The notes: generated by a model from the sequence alone, not told the origin. Counted from the first letter of the stretch, positions 1-10,098 are shown. The stretch: 64,000 nucleotides of DNA from Desulfofundulus thermobenzoicus (GCF_009428905.1 NZ_WHYR01000002.1:62001-126000), one strand, 5' to 3'. Numbers and translations are program-made.

Positions 1-1031
<1,031 letters not shown>

Positions 1032-1324
1032 GTCGTTTGCCTCCTTCGAAGAATAATGATTATTAAAGAGTGAATATTCTATCAACTGTTCGGTTGTTCC
1101 TGCCTCCATGGCGAGAATAAAATGGCTGCTGCAGATTATAACCGTCAAATGGTTGCAAAGAATCTTTCACGCCGCTTCATCTCCTTTCACTGGAGGGATA
1201 TAGTTGGTTATAATTTAACATACAGTTAGATGCCAAACAAATTAATTATCAAAATGCCGATTGTTAATTAGACACAATAATATCTAATTGATAAAATAAA
1301 AACTTACCTTACGTGTGGAGGGTT
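1032..1324. other. AT-rich intergenic region upstream of the DUF169 gene
   Basis: Bases 1195-1310 are much richer in A+T than the surroundings. On the minus strand a possible promoter is TTGTTT, 17-base spacer, TAAATT, near 1240-1210. A 10-mer shared with the rrf2 upstream region lies at 1304-1313. No gene is seen here. Confidence 0.4.
1304..1313 (+). promoter_or_regulatory. possible Rrf2 operator half-site (shared 10-mer)
   Basis: TTACCTTACG occurs here, between the MFS and DUF169 genes, and in reverse orientation at 3431-3440, just upstream of the Rrf2 regulator start. The next bases (TGTG here, AGTA there) are only partly alike. A shared binding site is an inference. Confidence 0.3.
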
Positions 1325-2734
1325 TTAATTTCTCAAACTTTTTCCTTGCAATGTTTCTCTTAGCTGGGCCACCACACCGGCGGTGGTAAGCAAAAGTAGG
1401 ATAGAGTAGGTGAGCAGGACTGCCGGCAACCCCCACCGCTGGGCCAGAAAGGTGCCCATCAGGGGTCCGCCCACCAGTCCCAGGGAATAGGCGGAGTTAA
1501 AGAGGCCAAAGGCGGTGCCGTAGGGGCCGTTGGCAGGATTTTCACCGTCTGCTGCATAAACGGTGGAGGCGCACCTCTTCCGGTTTTTATCGTCTGCCAC
1601 AGGGCGGGTAATTCCTGTCCCGGTCTGCCGCGCATCGGGCACAGCGGGGTTTGCATCGCCTGCTGCAGGGCTGATATCCAGTTGTCCCCCTTCTTTCAGA
1701 TGGCCACACCCGTTAATGGTACTTTTGACTGCCGCCGGCTGCCCGTTCTGCTCCACCGATTCGGCCAGCATGGGCAGGGCCGGCGTGGAGTAGGCGCCGG
1801 TGGTTGCACCCAGGAGGATCATAACTGCCGTTTCCATTTTTACATCCGGCGCCAGGGCCAGCCAGGGGATGGTGGCCGCCGTGCTGACCAGGCCGCCCAC
1901 CAGCAGGGGTTTTCTTCCCAGGCGGTCGGAGATGGTGCCGAAGAGGGGCTGGAAAAGGGCGTAGGATAGGCTGAAGGCGGCGAAAAGCAACCCCACGCCG
2001 GCACTGGGCAGCCCGAGACGCCGGTGCAGGTCCAGGGGTAGAAGGGGTTCGATTATACCAAAACCAAAACTGCCCACGACGGTGATCATTACACCCCAGA
2101 ACAGGTTGCGGTTTTGCAGCAGAAGTTTCCTTAATTCCGGTAGGCAGGCCGGCCGGCCGCTGCCGGGAGCAGTGGCCGCCGGCCTGCCCGGCAGGGGGTT
2201 GCACCACAGGAGAACGGTCAGCAGCGCCCCGCCCAGGGCCGTGATCAGAAAAGGGGAACTGTAACCGGCGAACTGGTAGAGGGCTCCCCCCAGCAGCGGG
2301 CCGGTAATGGTGCCGGCGCCGGTGCTGGTCATCACAATGCCCATCTTCTGTCCCCGCAGGTGGGGCGGGTAGAGGAAAGCCACCAGGGCCAAACCGGCCG
2401 CCCAGGTGGCCGCCCCGGCCACCCCCTGTACTAGGCGGCTGACGGCCAGCAGCCAGATGTGGCCGGAAAAGGCAAAAATAAGGGTGGACAGGGTCAGACC
2501 GGCCATGCCCAGCAGCATGACCGGTTTATAACCGTACCGGTCGCAGGCCAGGCCGGCCGGTACGCTGGCCAGCAACAGGCCCGCCGAATAGGCGGCAAAG
2601 ATTACTCCCACCCCGGTGGGGGTGGCGCCCAGGACGGTGGCGTAGTGGGGTACTACAGGAACAACAAGACCGTAAAGGACCGTATCCAGGAAAACGGCCA
2701 GGTTGATCAGGGCGAAGATGCGGTTTGTGTTCAT
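1325..2734 (-). CDS. MFS drug/solute exporter (DHA1/VMAT-like) with a hydrophilic insert
   Basis: 469 residues, with about twelve hydrophobic segments. Motif A of the major facilitator superfamily appears in both halves: DRYGYKPVMLLG after helix 2 (residues ~65-76) and DRLGRKPLLVGG after helix 8. The first helix (FALINLAVFLDTVLYGLVVP) and the PLLGG region in helix 5 fit proton-driven multidrug or monoamine-type exporters. Substrate is unknown. The oddity is a ~70-residue polar stretch (about residues 333-402) in the loop before helix 11, where relatives run directly from the AESVEQNG-like segment to YGTAFGLFNSAYSLG. The reading frame is kept through the insert. It is downstream of the Rrf2 gene on the same strand. 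The ribosome site before the ATG is weak. Confidence 0.85.
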   Translation of the reverse strand: MNTNRIFALINLAVFLDTVLYGLVVPVVPHYATVLGATPTGVGVIFAAYSAGLLLASVPAGLACDRYGYKPVMLLGMAGLTLSTLIFAFSGHIWLLAVSRLVQGVAGAATWAAGLALVAFLYPPHLRGQKMGIVMTSTGAGTITGPLLGGALYQFAGYSSPFLITALGGALLTVLLWCNPLPGRPAATAPGSGRPACLPELRKLLLQNRNLFWGVMITVVGSFGFGIIEPLLPLDLHRRLGLPSAGVGLLFAAFSLSYALFQPLFGTISDRLGRKPLLVGGLVSTAATIPWLALAPDVKMETAVMILLGATTGAYSTPALPMLAESVEQNGQPAAVKSTINGCGHLKEGGQLDISPAAGDANPAVPDARQTGTGITRPVADDKNRKRCASTVYAADGENPANGPYGTAFGLFNSAYSLGLVGGPLMGTFLAQRWGLPAVLLTYSILLLLTTAGVVAQLRETLQGKSLRN

Positions 2735-2935
2735 GTAATCAGCCCGTATTATCGTTGTTATTTATGTTATTCTACCACGGCCCGGACCTTCCTCTCCGGG
2801 GTGCAGTTGATTTTGCGCGCAAGAAGCAGACGGTTTTCAAAATATTCGTTTTCCGCTCCGGGGTATGTCGCAGGTAAAAAACAGGCGGAAGGGTGGCTCC
2901 ACCTCTTTGATTCGCGCGGCGAAGGGCCGGGAAAC

Positions 2936-2966
2936 CACAAAACAGATGCCCGCCTTATACGCGGGC
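2936..2966 (-). terminator. rho-independent terminator of the rrf2 gene
   Basis: Read on the minus strand, GCCCGC and GCGGGC form a stem that spans the TAA of the Rrf2 gene and is followed by the T-rich run ATCTGTTTTG. This would end most transcripts before the MFS gene. Confidence 0.55.
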
Positions 2967-3404
2967 CTGTTCCTTTTCTGCGGCCGGCCATTTTAATCTT
3001 TTTCCGGCCAGCTGGGCGAAATTGTATTTTTGAAACTGCTGGATGAGCGTATCCTGGATGGATTCCAGCGCCCGGTGCACGGCGCAGTGTGATGTGGCCT
3101 GGCGGTTGCAGAAGGCTGGATCCACAAGGCAGCGGTTGATCTGCACCGGTCCTTCCACTGCCGTCAGCACGTCCAGCAGGGTTATTTCCTGCGGGTCCCT
3201 GGCCAGGGCGTAGCCGCCGCCCACCCCCCGGTAGGAATCGACGATGCCGGCTTTGGTTAACAGCCGTAAAATTTTGAGCAAAAAACGCATGGGTATGCAC
3301 TGGTTACCGGCAATAACCTGTGCCTCCACCACTTCCCCGGGTGGCAGCTGGGCCAGGTAGAGCACGGCACGAAAGGCATAGTCCGTGGCCTGGTTGAGTC
3401 TCAT
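2955..3404 (-). CDS. Rrf2 family transcriptional regulator
   Basis: 149 residues, the usual Rrf2 length. The N-terminus MRLNQATDYAFRAVLYLA and the following winged-helix pattern with the GGGYALAR wing (residues ~62-69) are diagnostic. Three cysteines at C-x7-C-x7-C (CLVDPAFC then SHC, residues ~92-107) sit where IscR, NsrR and RsrR bind an iron-sulfur cluster, so it may sense Fe-S status, NO or redox (inference). GAGGG stands 7 bases before the ATG. The MFS exporter and DUF169 genes lie downstream on the same strand and are candidate targets. Confidence 0.9.
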   Translation of the reverse strand: MRLNQATDYAFRAVLYLAQLPPGEVVEAQVIAGNQCIPMRFLLKILRLLTKAGIVDSYRGVGGGYALARDPQEITLLDVLTAVEGPVQINRCLVDPAFCNRQATSHCAVHRALESIQDTLIQQFQKYNFAQLAGKRLKWPAAEKEQARV

Positions 3405-3430
3405 TATTATCCCTCATTTGAAAGTATACT

Positions 3431-3440
3431 CGTAAGGTAA
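3431..3440 (-). promoter_or_regulatory. possible Rrf2 operator half-site upstream of rrf2
   Basis: Minus-strand TTACCTTACG, 27 bases upstream of the Rrf2 start codon, identical to 1304-1313. Rrf2 proteins often repress their own gene, which fits the position; the site itself is unproven. Confidence 0.35.
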
Positions 3441-3606
3441 ATTTTAATGTATCATATCCTTTTTATCCCCCGCTGTCAAGGGGTATTCATTGTCCGGGAT
3501 AATTCACCCCGCAGTGGGTTGCCGAACGGGTATTATTTCGTTCTGCATTGGCCGGTTTGGAATTGGTGACGGTGGTGGTGTTCCCCTGGCCGGTGCTGCC
3601 GGCGCT

Positions 3607-3634
3607 GGGACAACGCCGTGCCTGCACCGGTTTA
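3607..3634. repeat. 27/28-bp intergenic repeat, copy 1
   Basis: Begins GGGACAACGCC and ends CACCGGTTTA. The first 27 bases recur exactly at 7200-7226, directly after the tuf1 stop codon, and looser likeness continues for ~15 bases (..AATTAC against ..AGTTAC). Confidence 0.75.
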
Positions 3635-3662
3635 ATTGAGTAATTACCACGGTGGGCGGGGT

Positions 3663-3694
3663 GGCCGGAAGGCCGGAGCTCCGGCCTTCCGGCC
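3663..3694. repeat. 32-bp perfect palindrome
   Basis: GGCCGGAAGGCCGGAG followed by its exact reverse complement, centred between 3678 and 3679. It lies just downstream of the pdaA terminator on the minus strand. It could extend transcription termination or be a dispersed REP-type element. Confidence 0.7.
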
Positions 3695-3705
3695 GGATGC
3701 CCGGT

Positions 3706-3735
3706 AAAAAAAAGGGCGGATACTGATCCGCCCCC
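3706..3735 (-). terminator. rho-independent terminator of pdaA
   Basis: On the minus strand GGGCGGAT, a 4-base loop and ATCCGCCC are followed by eight T residues. A textbook terminator 15 bases past the pdaA stop codon. Confidence 0.9.
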
Positions 3736-3749
3736 ATGGTGGCGGTAGT

Positions 3750-4685
3750 TTATTTCCCGGCCACCAGGTCGTCCAGGGTTTTAAAGGTATAACCCCGGGC
3801 CCTGGCGTCTTTGAGAATACGGTCTAAAGCTTCTGTATCGTCTTTGGACACGGCGTGCAATAAAATTAACGCCCCATTATGCAGATTGTCCATTACCGAT
3901 TGATATGCTTCCTGGGCGCCCCCCGGCATGGGCACCCAGTCCACCAGGGCCAGGCTCCAGAAGATGTTGTAATAGCCCAGTTGCCTGGTAACGGCCAGGG
4001 TGCGTTCGCTGTATTCCCCCTTGGGCGGGCGCAGGTAACGCATCTTCTGCCCGGTCAGTTTGGTGAAGAGGGTTTCCACCGACTGCAGTTCCTTTTTAAT
4101 CTGCTCGTCGCTCACATCCGGCAGGCTGGGGTGGTTCATGGTGTGGTTGCCCACGATATGTCCTTCCGCCACCATTCTCTTCACCAGATCCGGCTGGCTT
4201 TTCACGTAATGTCCCGTGACAAAAAAGGCGGCTTTTACATTATTGGCCTTTAAAATATCCAGTATTTTCGGCGTGTAGCCGTTTTCGTAACCCTCGTCAA
4301 AGGTAAGATAGAGGACCTTTTCGCCGGGGCTGCCGATCCAGAAGGCGTCGTAGCGGGCCAGGGTATCCCGGATTCCTTTGGGCATTTCCGGCTGCTGGTG
4401 GTTGTCATTGCGCTTGATGCCCCACCCGTGGCGGGTGTTGGAGAGGGTGACGGTTGTTTTGTTCCCCTGCTCGCCCCCGTCGCTCCGGGGGGGTTCCTTT
4501 GGGGTAGGGGAAGTGGTGGGAATGGGTTCAGCCGGTGCCTGTTCGGTTAAACCGTTGGTGGGCGAATAGGCGTGCCGGCTGCCGGAAACATCCCCGTTTG
4601 AAAGGTAACTCCGTCCGGCATAAAGGCCCAGCAGGGCGCCGGCGACCAGGCCGGCAACAATAATGAAACGGATGTGTTTTTTCAA
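3750..4685 (-). CDS. pdaA: delta-lactam-biosynthetic de-N-acetylase (polysaccharide deacetylase)
   Basis: 311 residues from a TTG start preceded by GGGAGG. Residues ~5-25 form a membrane anchor/signal segment, then a Pro/Thr-rich linker, then the NodB-type deacetylase domain. Visible motifs: LSNTRHGWGIKR, TFDEGYENG (metal-binding and catalytic Asp), HTMNHPS (metal-binding His pair), RPPKGEYSE and the closing LHAVS. These fit PdaA, which removes the acetyl group from muramic acid so the spore cortex can carry muramic-delta-lactam, needed for germination. Sporulation is supported by the SASP gene at 59.7 kb. It stands alone, with its own terminator. The upstream sequence holds AACGACCAAAAA repeats like those before rpsS. 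Confidence 0.9.
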   Translation of the reverse strand: MKKHIRFIIVAGLVAGALLGLYAGRSYLSNGDVSGSRHAYSPTNGLTEQAPAEPIPTTSPTPKEPPRSDGGEQGNKTTVTLSNTRHGWGIKRNDNHQQPEMPKGIRDTLARYDAFWIGSPGEKVLYLTFDEGYENGYTPKILDILKANNVKAAFFVTGHYVKSQPDLVKRMVAEGHIVGNHTMNHPSLPDVSDEQIKKELQSVETLFTKLTGQKMRYLRPPKGEYSERTLAVTRQLGYYNIFWSLALVDWVPMPGGAQEAYQSVMDNLHNGALILLHAVSKDDTEALDRILKDARARGYTFKTLDDLVAGK

Positions 4686-4735
4686 GTTACTACCTCCCGG
4701 AAATATTCGTTGGTCGTTAGTTTTTGGTCGTTGTT

Positions 4736-4835
4736 TTAAGTACCCCGGTGCTCACCGGTTCAGGGCATCTCTGAGGGTGTGACTTATATACATAAATTAT
4801 GGTACCGGTGAGTGCCGCCAGGCAGATCAAACCAG
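4736..4835. repeat. dispersed palindromic element, copy R1
   Basis: Outer arms match inversely: CGGTGCTCACCGGT at 4746-4759 against ACCGGTGAGTGCCG at 4804-4817 (12 of 14 paired), with TTAAGTA outside the left arm. The arm sequence GTGAGTGCC and the TTAA flank recur at 35803-35926 and 61631-61757. Confidence 0.65.
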
Positions 4836-4935
4836 TTATTCATACTTACCGAGGGAACAGTTGTTCCTGCGAGTAACTCTATGGTAGTTGTTATCACAAC
4901 CGGCGGATGAAAGGAAAAGCAGGAAAATCATTCCC

Positions 4936-4953
4936 AAAGGGGTCTGACCCTTT
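4936..4953. repeat. REP-like palindrome
   Basis: AAAGGGG TCTGACCCTTT: GGGTC pairs with GACCC around one base, and AAA with TTT. This AAGGGGTCTGACCCCTT type is frequent in thermophilic and sulfate-reducing Clostridia. Single copy here. Confidence 0.5.
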
Positions 4954-5176
4954 ATAATGGTTAGCTTGGACCGGCCACCACCTGTTTATTCCCCATCTGA
5001 AAAAATTCGACAGGCGGTACGTTTCACCTGCCTGTCAATCTGAGAAGTGAGAGGCGAGAGGTGAGAAGTGGGAATAGAAGGAATTCGGCGCAGCCGCATT
5101 CCCATATTAGACTCTCACCTCCCTCACATCCCACCTCTCAATATCATAGACCGGCGACAATCATTGCTTCAGGGTA

Positions 5177-5205
5177 TTGACAGGTGTTTTGTTTTCTGGT
5201 AACAT
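5177..5205 (+). promoter_or_regulatory. sigma-A promoter of the tRNA cluster
   Basis: TTGACA (5177-5182), exact 17-base spacer, TAACAT (5200-5205). Transcription would start about 25 bases before tRNA-Thr(TGT). Confidence 0.8.
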
Positions 5206-5235
5206 AAAATGTGCGCCCGTCAGTGATGGGTGTGT

Positions 5236-5311
5236 GCCGGCGTAGCTCAATTGGCAGAGCAGCTGATTTGTAATCAGCAGGTTGCGGGTTCGAGTCCCAT
5301 CGCCGGCTCCA
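5236..5311 (+). tRNA. tRNA-Thr (anticodon TGT)
   Basis: 76 nt with encoded CCA. Acceptor GCCGGCG pairs with CGCCGGC; anticodon stem GCTGA/TCAGC with loop TTTGTAA; T-arm has GGTTCGAGTCC. First of five tRNAs in a cluster. Confidence 0.97.
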
Positions 5312-5329
5312 GTTTTCCCACATCCCATA

Positions 5330-5416
<87 letters not shown>

Positions 5417-5429
5417 GAACAACCTTCCC

Positions 5430-5458
5430 TTGAAAAAGTTAATTTCCTGTGTTATAAT
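5430..5458 (+). promoter_or_regulatory. internal sigma-A promoter before tRNA-fMet
   Basis: TTGAAA (5430-5435), 17-base spacer, consensus TATAAT (5453-5458). The start point would fall within about 7 bases of the mature 5' end of the initiator tRNA, leaving almost no leader to trim. Confidence 0.85.
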
Positions 5459-5470
5459 AAATATTGCCGA

Positions 5471-5546
<76 letters not shown>

Positions 5547-5547
5547 T

Positions 5548-5623
<76 letters not shown>

Positions 5624-5634
5624 GTTTCTGAGGT

Positions 5635-5735
5635 CAGAAGTCGGAGGTCTGAGGTCGGAAGGAACTGTTTGGCAGCGGGAAATATATAAAGGGATTCCTT
5701 GTTCTGACATCTTACTTCTGACATCCGACTTCTGT
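5635..5735. repeat. inverted repeat pair between tRNA-Thr and tRNA-Met
   Basis: GAGGTCAGAAGTCGGAGGTCTGAGGTCGG on the left faces its approximate complement TTCTGACATCTTACTTCTGACATCCGACTTCTG on the right, written here as motifs of the same repeat class seen at 5041-5147. It would form a long imperfect stem between two tRNAs. Confidence 0.55.
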
Positions 5736-5739
5736 TCAT

Positions 5740-5816
5740 GGCGGCGTAGCTCAGCTGGTTAGAGCATGCGGTTCATACCCGCAGTGTCCGGGGTTCGAGT
5801 CCCTGCGCCGCTACCA
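5740..5816 (+). tRNA. elongator tRNA-Met (anticodon CAT)
   Basis: 77 nt with encoded CCA. Acceptor GGCGGCG pairs with CGCCGCT (G:U at the first pair); anticodon stem TGCGG/CCGCA with loop TTCATAC. Overall sequence fits elongator Met of Bacillus type rather than lysidine tRNA-Ile. Confidence 0.92.
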
Positions 5817-5820
5817 GGAA

Positions 5821-5852
5821 AACCACCGGCATTTGGCCGGCGGTTTTTTTGT
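5821..5852 (+). terminator. terminator of the tRNA cluster
   Basis: AACCaCCGGC, 5-base loop, GCCGGcGGTT followed by a run of T. It separates the tRNAs from tuf1. Confidence 0.85.
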
Positions 5853-5893
5853 TTACAGAAGGATTTTCCCGCGCGGCAGCGAATTACAGCGAA

Positions 5894-5922
5894 TTGGTAA
5901 AGGGGTTTTGCCGGCGCATGAT
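5894..5922 (+). promoter_or_regulatory. candidate tuf1 promoter
   Basis: TTGGTA, 17-base spacer, CATGAT, about 75 bases before tuf1. Each box matches consensus in four of six places, so this is tentative. Confidence 0.35.
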
Positions 5923-5995
5923 TTAAGGCAAAGTGGTAATAATTTAGAAGTGTGCTAAAAAGTGTTAATTTCAGGGTTGCGAGGAGGAGGAAGAC

Positions 5996-7198
<1,203 letters not shown>

Positions 7199-7199
7199 C

Positions 7200-7226
7200 G
7201 GGACAACGCCGTGCCTGCACCGGTTT
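7200..7226. repeat. 27-bp intergenic repeat, copy 2
   Basis: Exact copy of the first 27 bases at 3607-3634, starting two bases after the tuf1 stop codon. Tuf2 lacks it, so likeness between the two tuf copies ends here. Confidence 0.75.
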
Positions 7227-7261
7227 TACTGGATAGTTACACTTTATCTAATCTGACTTTC

Positions 7262-7293
7262 AGGAACCGCCTGCCGGTTCCTTCTTTGTCTTT
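7262..7293 (+). terminator. tuf1 terminator
   Basis: GGAACCG, loop CCTGC, CGGTTCC, then TTCTTTGTCTTT. A 7-bp stem with a T-rich tail 64 bases past tuf1. Confidence 0.8.
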
Positions 7294-7359
7294 GGCAGGC
7301 AAAGAAACCATTCCTGCGGCCTGGAGTCACTGGTATTTCTGGCGACAGCGGGGTTAGTA

Positions 7360-7388
7360 TTGACATTAACCGGGAATTATGATAAATT
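7360..7388 (+). promoter_or_regulatory. promoter of rpmG-secE-nusG-rplKA
   Basis: TTGACA (7360-7365), 17-base spacer, TAAATT (7383-7388), 67 bases before rpmG. Confidence 0.65.
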
Positions 7389-7455
7389 GGATAAGGCTAT
7401 TTTGGGAGCTTTGCGTGGTTTGTAGTCTTTTTTTAATTTGGGGAGGTGGCCTGGG

Positions 7456-7605
7456 ATGCGGGTAGGAGTGACTCTGGCCTGCACGGAATGCAAACGCCGG
7501 AATTATACCACTACCAAAAATAAGAAAAACGATTCCGGAAGAATCGAAATGAAAAAATATTGCAAGTTTTGCCATACCCATACCCTGCATAAGGAAACCC
7601 GTTGA
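7456..7605 (+). CDS. rpmG: 50S ribosomal protein L33
   Basis: 49 residues from ATG behind GGGAGGTGG. Two CxxC pairs (C9/C12 and C36/C39) make it the zinc-binding (C+) form of L33. The order rpmG-secE-nusG is conserved in Firmicutes and supports the call. Basic middle section [16 protein letters not shown] is typical of the family. Confidence 0.95.
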   Translation: MRVGVTLACTECKRRNYTTTKNKKNDSGRIEMKKYCKFCHTHTLHKETR

Positions 7606-7698
7606 TTTTCAATGGCAATAATTTTTCTGTAAAGGCCGGGGAATTTATCTGGATGGTGCGCACCATACCGGACTGAGAAAATTAAGGATGTGGCTGGC

Positions 7699-8028
7699 AT
7701 GGCATTAAAAAATCAGGTGAAAAAGGACGGCGGTGAAGCGGTGGCCGGTGGCGTGACCCGGTTCTTCCGCCGGGATCCTTCGGCAAAAAAGGAACTTACC
7801 AGGCCGAGGGAAAAGGCTGTGGTCAAAAAAGAGAAAACCAACCGCCTGGAACAGATCAGCAAGTACTTCCGTGGGGTTTACCAGGAGCTGAAAAAAGTAC
7901 ACTGGCCCAACCGGCGGGAAGTGGCCATATATACTGGCGTGGTGCTGGTCGCCGTAACCCTGGTGGGAATTCTCATCTGGATATTCGATTCGCTTTTGAG
8001 CCGGCTTCTGCAGTTACTCATTAAATAA
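7699..8028 (+). CDS. secE: preprotein translocase subunit SecE
   Basis: 109 residues from the ATG at 7699; a GTG at 7690 is possible but its AAGGAT site would touch it. A charged N-terminal part (~55 residues, longer than the B. subtilis protein) is followed by the SecE core: YFRGVYQELKKVHWPNRRE and one transmembrane helix (residues ~75-97). SecE clamps SecY in the membrane and is needed for protein export; secY lies in the spc operon at 33.1 kb. Confidence 0.95.
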   Translation: MALKNQVKKDGGEAVAGGVTRFFRRDPSAKKELTRPREKAVVKKEKTNRLEQISKYFRGVYQELKKVHWPNRREVAIYTGVVLVAVTLVGILIWIFDSLLSRLLQLLIK

Positions 8029-8035
8029 GGTACCG

Positions 8036-8081
8036 AGGGGGTGAGGGACCTCGAATTTACTTCAGGTCCCTTGTATTTATG
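8036..8081 (+). promoter_or_regulatory. nusG ribosome binding site split from the start by a hairpin
   Basis: AGGGGGTGA (8036-8044) matches the full anti-SD complement in eight of nine bases but lies 34 bases before the ATG. Between them is a perfect 7-bp stem, GGGACCT (8045-8051) with AGGTCCC (8064-8070), loop 12 bases. If folded, only the 8 bases TTGTATTT separate the SD from ATG. No other SD or in-frame ATG/GTG/TTG start lies between. Confidence 0.7.
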
Positions 8082-8609
8082 AGCAACAAGCAGTGGTATG
8101 TCATTCATACCTACTCCGGTTATGAAAATAAGGTAAAGGCCAACCTGGAAAAGCGGATCGAGTCCATGAACATGGAGGAGAAAATTTTCCGCATCCTCGT
8201 GCCCATGGAAGACGAGATCGAAATAAAAGACGGCCGCCGGAAAGTGACCAAAAAGAAAATATTCCCCGGCTATGTGCTGGTGGAAATGATTTTAACCGAC
8301 GATTCCTGGTATGTGGTGCGCAATACGCCCGGGGTAACCGGTTTTGTGGGTTCCGGTTCCAAGCCCATTCCACTGACCGATGAGGAAGCCATGCAGATCA
8401 TCAGCCAGACGGCTTCCGACGAACCGCGGCCGCGGCTGGATGTGGCCGTGGATGACCGGGTGCGGGTGACGGCGGGGCCCTTTGAAAATTTCGAAGGCAT
8501 TGTGGAAGAGGTGGATACCGATAAAGGCAAGTTAAAGGTAATGATTTCCATGTTTGGACGGGAAACGCCGGTAGAATTGGATTTTTCCCAGGTGGAAAAG
8601 ATAAGTTAA
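8079..8609 (+). CDS. nusG: transcription termination/antitermination protein NusG
   Basis: 176 residues. N-terminal NGN domain begins [18 protein letters not shown], which fixes the start; the C-terminal KOW domain has [19 protein letters not shown]. NusG binds the RNA polymerase clamp helices and affects pausing, termination and coupling to translation. It lies between secE and rplK as in most bacteria. Its start codon has no SD at normal linear distance (see 8036-8081). Confidence 0.97.
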   Translation: MSNKQWYVIHTYSGYENKVKANLEKRIESMNMEEKIFRILVPMEDEIEIKDGRRKVTKKKIFPGYVLVEMILTDDSWYVVRNTPGVTGFVGSGSKPIPLTDEEAMQIISQTASDEPRPRLDVAVDDRVRVTAGPFENFEGIVEEVDTDKGKLKVMISMFGRETPVELDFSQVEKIS

Positions 8610-8631
8610 TGACAGCAAGGAGGTGTTCGGA

Positions 8632-9060
8632 ATGGCCAAAAGAGTGGCGGCCATAATTAAACTGCAATGTCCGGCCGGTAAAGCCACCCCCGCCCCTCCG
8701 GTGGGTCCCGCCCTGGGGCAGCACGGGGTGAACATCATGGCCTTTGTCAAAGAGTTCAACGAGCGCACCGCTGCCCAGGCCGGAATGATCATTCCGGTGG
8801 AAATTACCGTCTTTGAAGACCGCAGTTTCACCTTTGTGTGCAAAACTCCGCCGGCGGCGGTCTTGTTGAAGAAGGCGGCCGGCATTGAAACCGCTTCGGG
8901 AGAGCCCAACAAGAAAAAAGTGGCTAAAGTGCCCCTCTCCAAGGTGCGGGAAATTGCCCAGCTGAAAATGCCCGATCTTAACGCCAATGACGTGGAAGCG
9001 GCCGTGCGCATGGTCCGGGGAACCGCCCGGAGCATGGGTATCGAAATAGTGGAAGGATAA
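8632..9060 (+). CDS. rplK: 50S ribosomal protein L11
   Basis: 142 residues from the ATG at 8632, placed 7 bases after AAGGAGGT; a GTG three codons earlier overlaps the SD and is rejected. [36 protein letters not shown] is the family start (seen in part), forming the thiostrepton/stringent-response site with 23S rRNA. Paired with rplA downstream. Confidence 0.97.
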   Translation: MAKRVAAIIKLQCPAGKATPAPPVGPALGQHGVNIMAFVKEFNERTAAQAGMIIPVEITVFEDRSFTFVCKTPPAAVLLKKAAGIETASGEPNKKKVAKVPLSKVREIAQLKMPDLNANDVEAAVRMVRGTARSMGIEIVEG

Positions 9061-9111
9061 TTGAGAAGTGGGAGGATTCAATCCGTTAATACCACATGGG
9101 AGGGAATATCC

Positions 9112-9810
9112 ATGCCGAAACACGGCAAGAAGTTTATGGATGCACTCAAAAAGGTAGATCGCACCGTGGCTTACGATCCGGCCGAGGCCCTGGCCCTGGT
9201 CAAGGATATGGCTACGGCGAAGTTTGACGAAACGGTGGAAGTGGCGGTAAAGCTGGGGGTGGATCCCCGCCATGCCGATCAGCAGGTGCGGGGCGCGGTG
9301 GTGCTGCCCCATGGTACCGGCAAAACCCGGACCGTCCTGGTTTTTGCCAAGGGCGAAAAGGCTAAAGAGGCCGAGGAAGCCGGCGCCGATTTCGTAGGGG
9401 CGGAGGATATGGTGGCCAAAATCCAGCAGGAAGGGTGGCTGGGGTTTGACGTGGCCATCGCCACCCCGGATATGATGGGTATGGTAGGCCGCCTGGGCCG
9501 CATCCTGGGCCCCCGGGGGTTGATGCCCAATCCCAAGACCGGCACGGTGACCTTTGACATTGCCCAGGCCGTCCGGGAAGTGAAGGCCGGTAAAATCGAA
9601 TACCGGGTGGATAAAGCCGGTATCATCCATGCGCCCATCGGCAAGGTTTCCTTTGATACCACAAAGCTGGTGGAAAACCTGCGCACGCTCATAGAACAGC
9701 TGATCCGGGTCAAGCCGGCGGCGGCCAAGGGCCAGTACATCAAGGGAGTAACCGTCTGCTCCACCATGGGCCCGGGAGTAAAGGTGAACTATACGAAGAT
9801 CACCGCCTGA
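9112..9810 (+). CDS. rplA: 50S ribosomal protein L1
   Basis: 232 residues from ATG 9112 behind GGGAGGG; the open frame extends to a TTG at 9061 right after rplK, but relatives begin at MPKHGKKF. Contains [20 protein letters not shown], the L1 signature that binds 23S rRNA helices 76-78. The gap after rplK carries a short purine-rich repeat (TGAGAAGTGGGAGGA). Confidence 0.97.
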   Translation: MPKHGKKFMDALKKVDRTVAYDPAEALALVKDMATAKFDETVEVAVKLGVDPRHADQQVRGAVVLPHGTGKTRTVLVFAKGEKAKEAEEAGADFVGAEDMVAKIQQEGWLGFDVAIATPDMMGMVGRLGRILGPRGLMPNPKTGTVTFDIAQAVREVKAGKIEYRVDKAGIIHAPIGKVSFDTTKLVENLRTLIEQLIRVKPAAAKGQYIKGVTVCSTMGPGVKVNYTKITA

Positions 9811-10098
9811 AGCCATTAGACGGAGCAATGGAGTGATCCCGGCACTCAATAGCCCATAGGGTTGTGTTTCTTTGTAAGGAAAAGGATTTCTTTAAGCGTT
9901 GGGCGGTGCCAAAGCCGGTTGACTGTTAACCGGTCTTGCTTTTGCCGGGAACATATTAATATTGTGGCCGGAAGTTGGAGGGGATTCCTTCTCACCGCTC
10001 CGGCCCCGTTTCCCCAGCTGTAGACAGTTGGTGTCCGCGGACTTAATGGCATCTGCCGCCAACCGAGGCCAGGGTTGCTTTGAACCTGCCCGTGTTGT
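9811..10098 (+). promoter_or_regulatory. rplJ leader with L10-binding element
   Basis: The 364-base gap before rplJ. The block around 10020-10070 (GTAGACAGTTGGTG..., then GCCGCCAACCGAGG) looks like the L10 leader of Firmicutes, where L10 with L12 binds its own mRNA and represses. Upstream, CCGGTTGACTGTTAACCGG (9916-9934) followed by T-rich sequence may end the rplKA transcript; I see no convincing promoter between it and the leader. Exact RNA ends are not determined. Confidence 0.6.

Larger units (their letters stand above)
3405..3749. other. intergenic region with repeats between rrf2 and pdaA
   Basis: It contains the rrf2 upstream region with a possible operator (3431-3440), a 28-bp repeat also found behind tuf1 (3607-3634), a 32-bp perfect palindrome (3663-3694) and the pdaA terminator (3706-3735). 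No gene is seen. Confidence 0.6.
4686..5176. other. repeat-rich intergenic region between pdaA and the tRNA cluster
   Basis: No gene is seen. It holds a palindromic element (4736-4835), a REP-like hairpin (4936-4953) and an imperfect inverted pair of purine-rich repeats: GAGAAGTGAGAGG-type at 5041-5069 against its complement at 5112-5147. Folded, the pair would make a long stem just upstream of the tRNA promoter. Confidence 0.6.

Noticed and set aside
8401-9849. 482-codon minus-strand open frame opposite nusG-rplK-rplA
   Set aside because: Spans three real genes and their gaps; no SD or family likeness.
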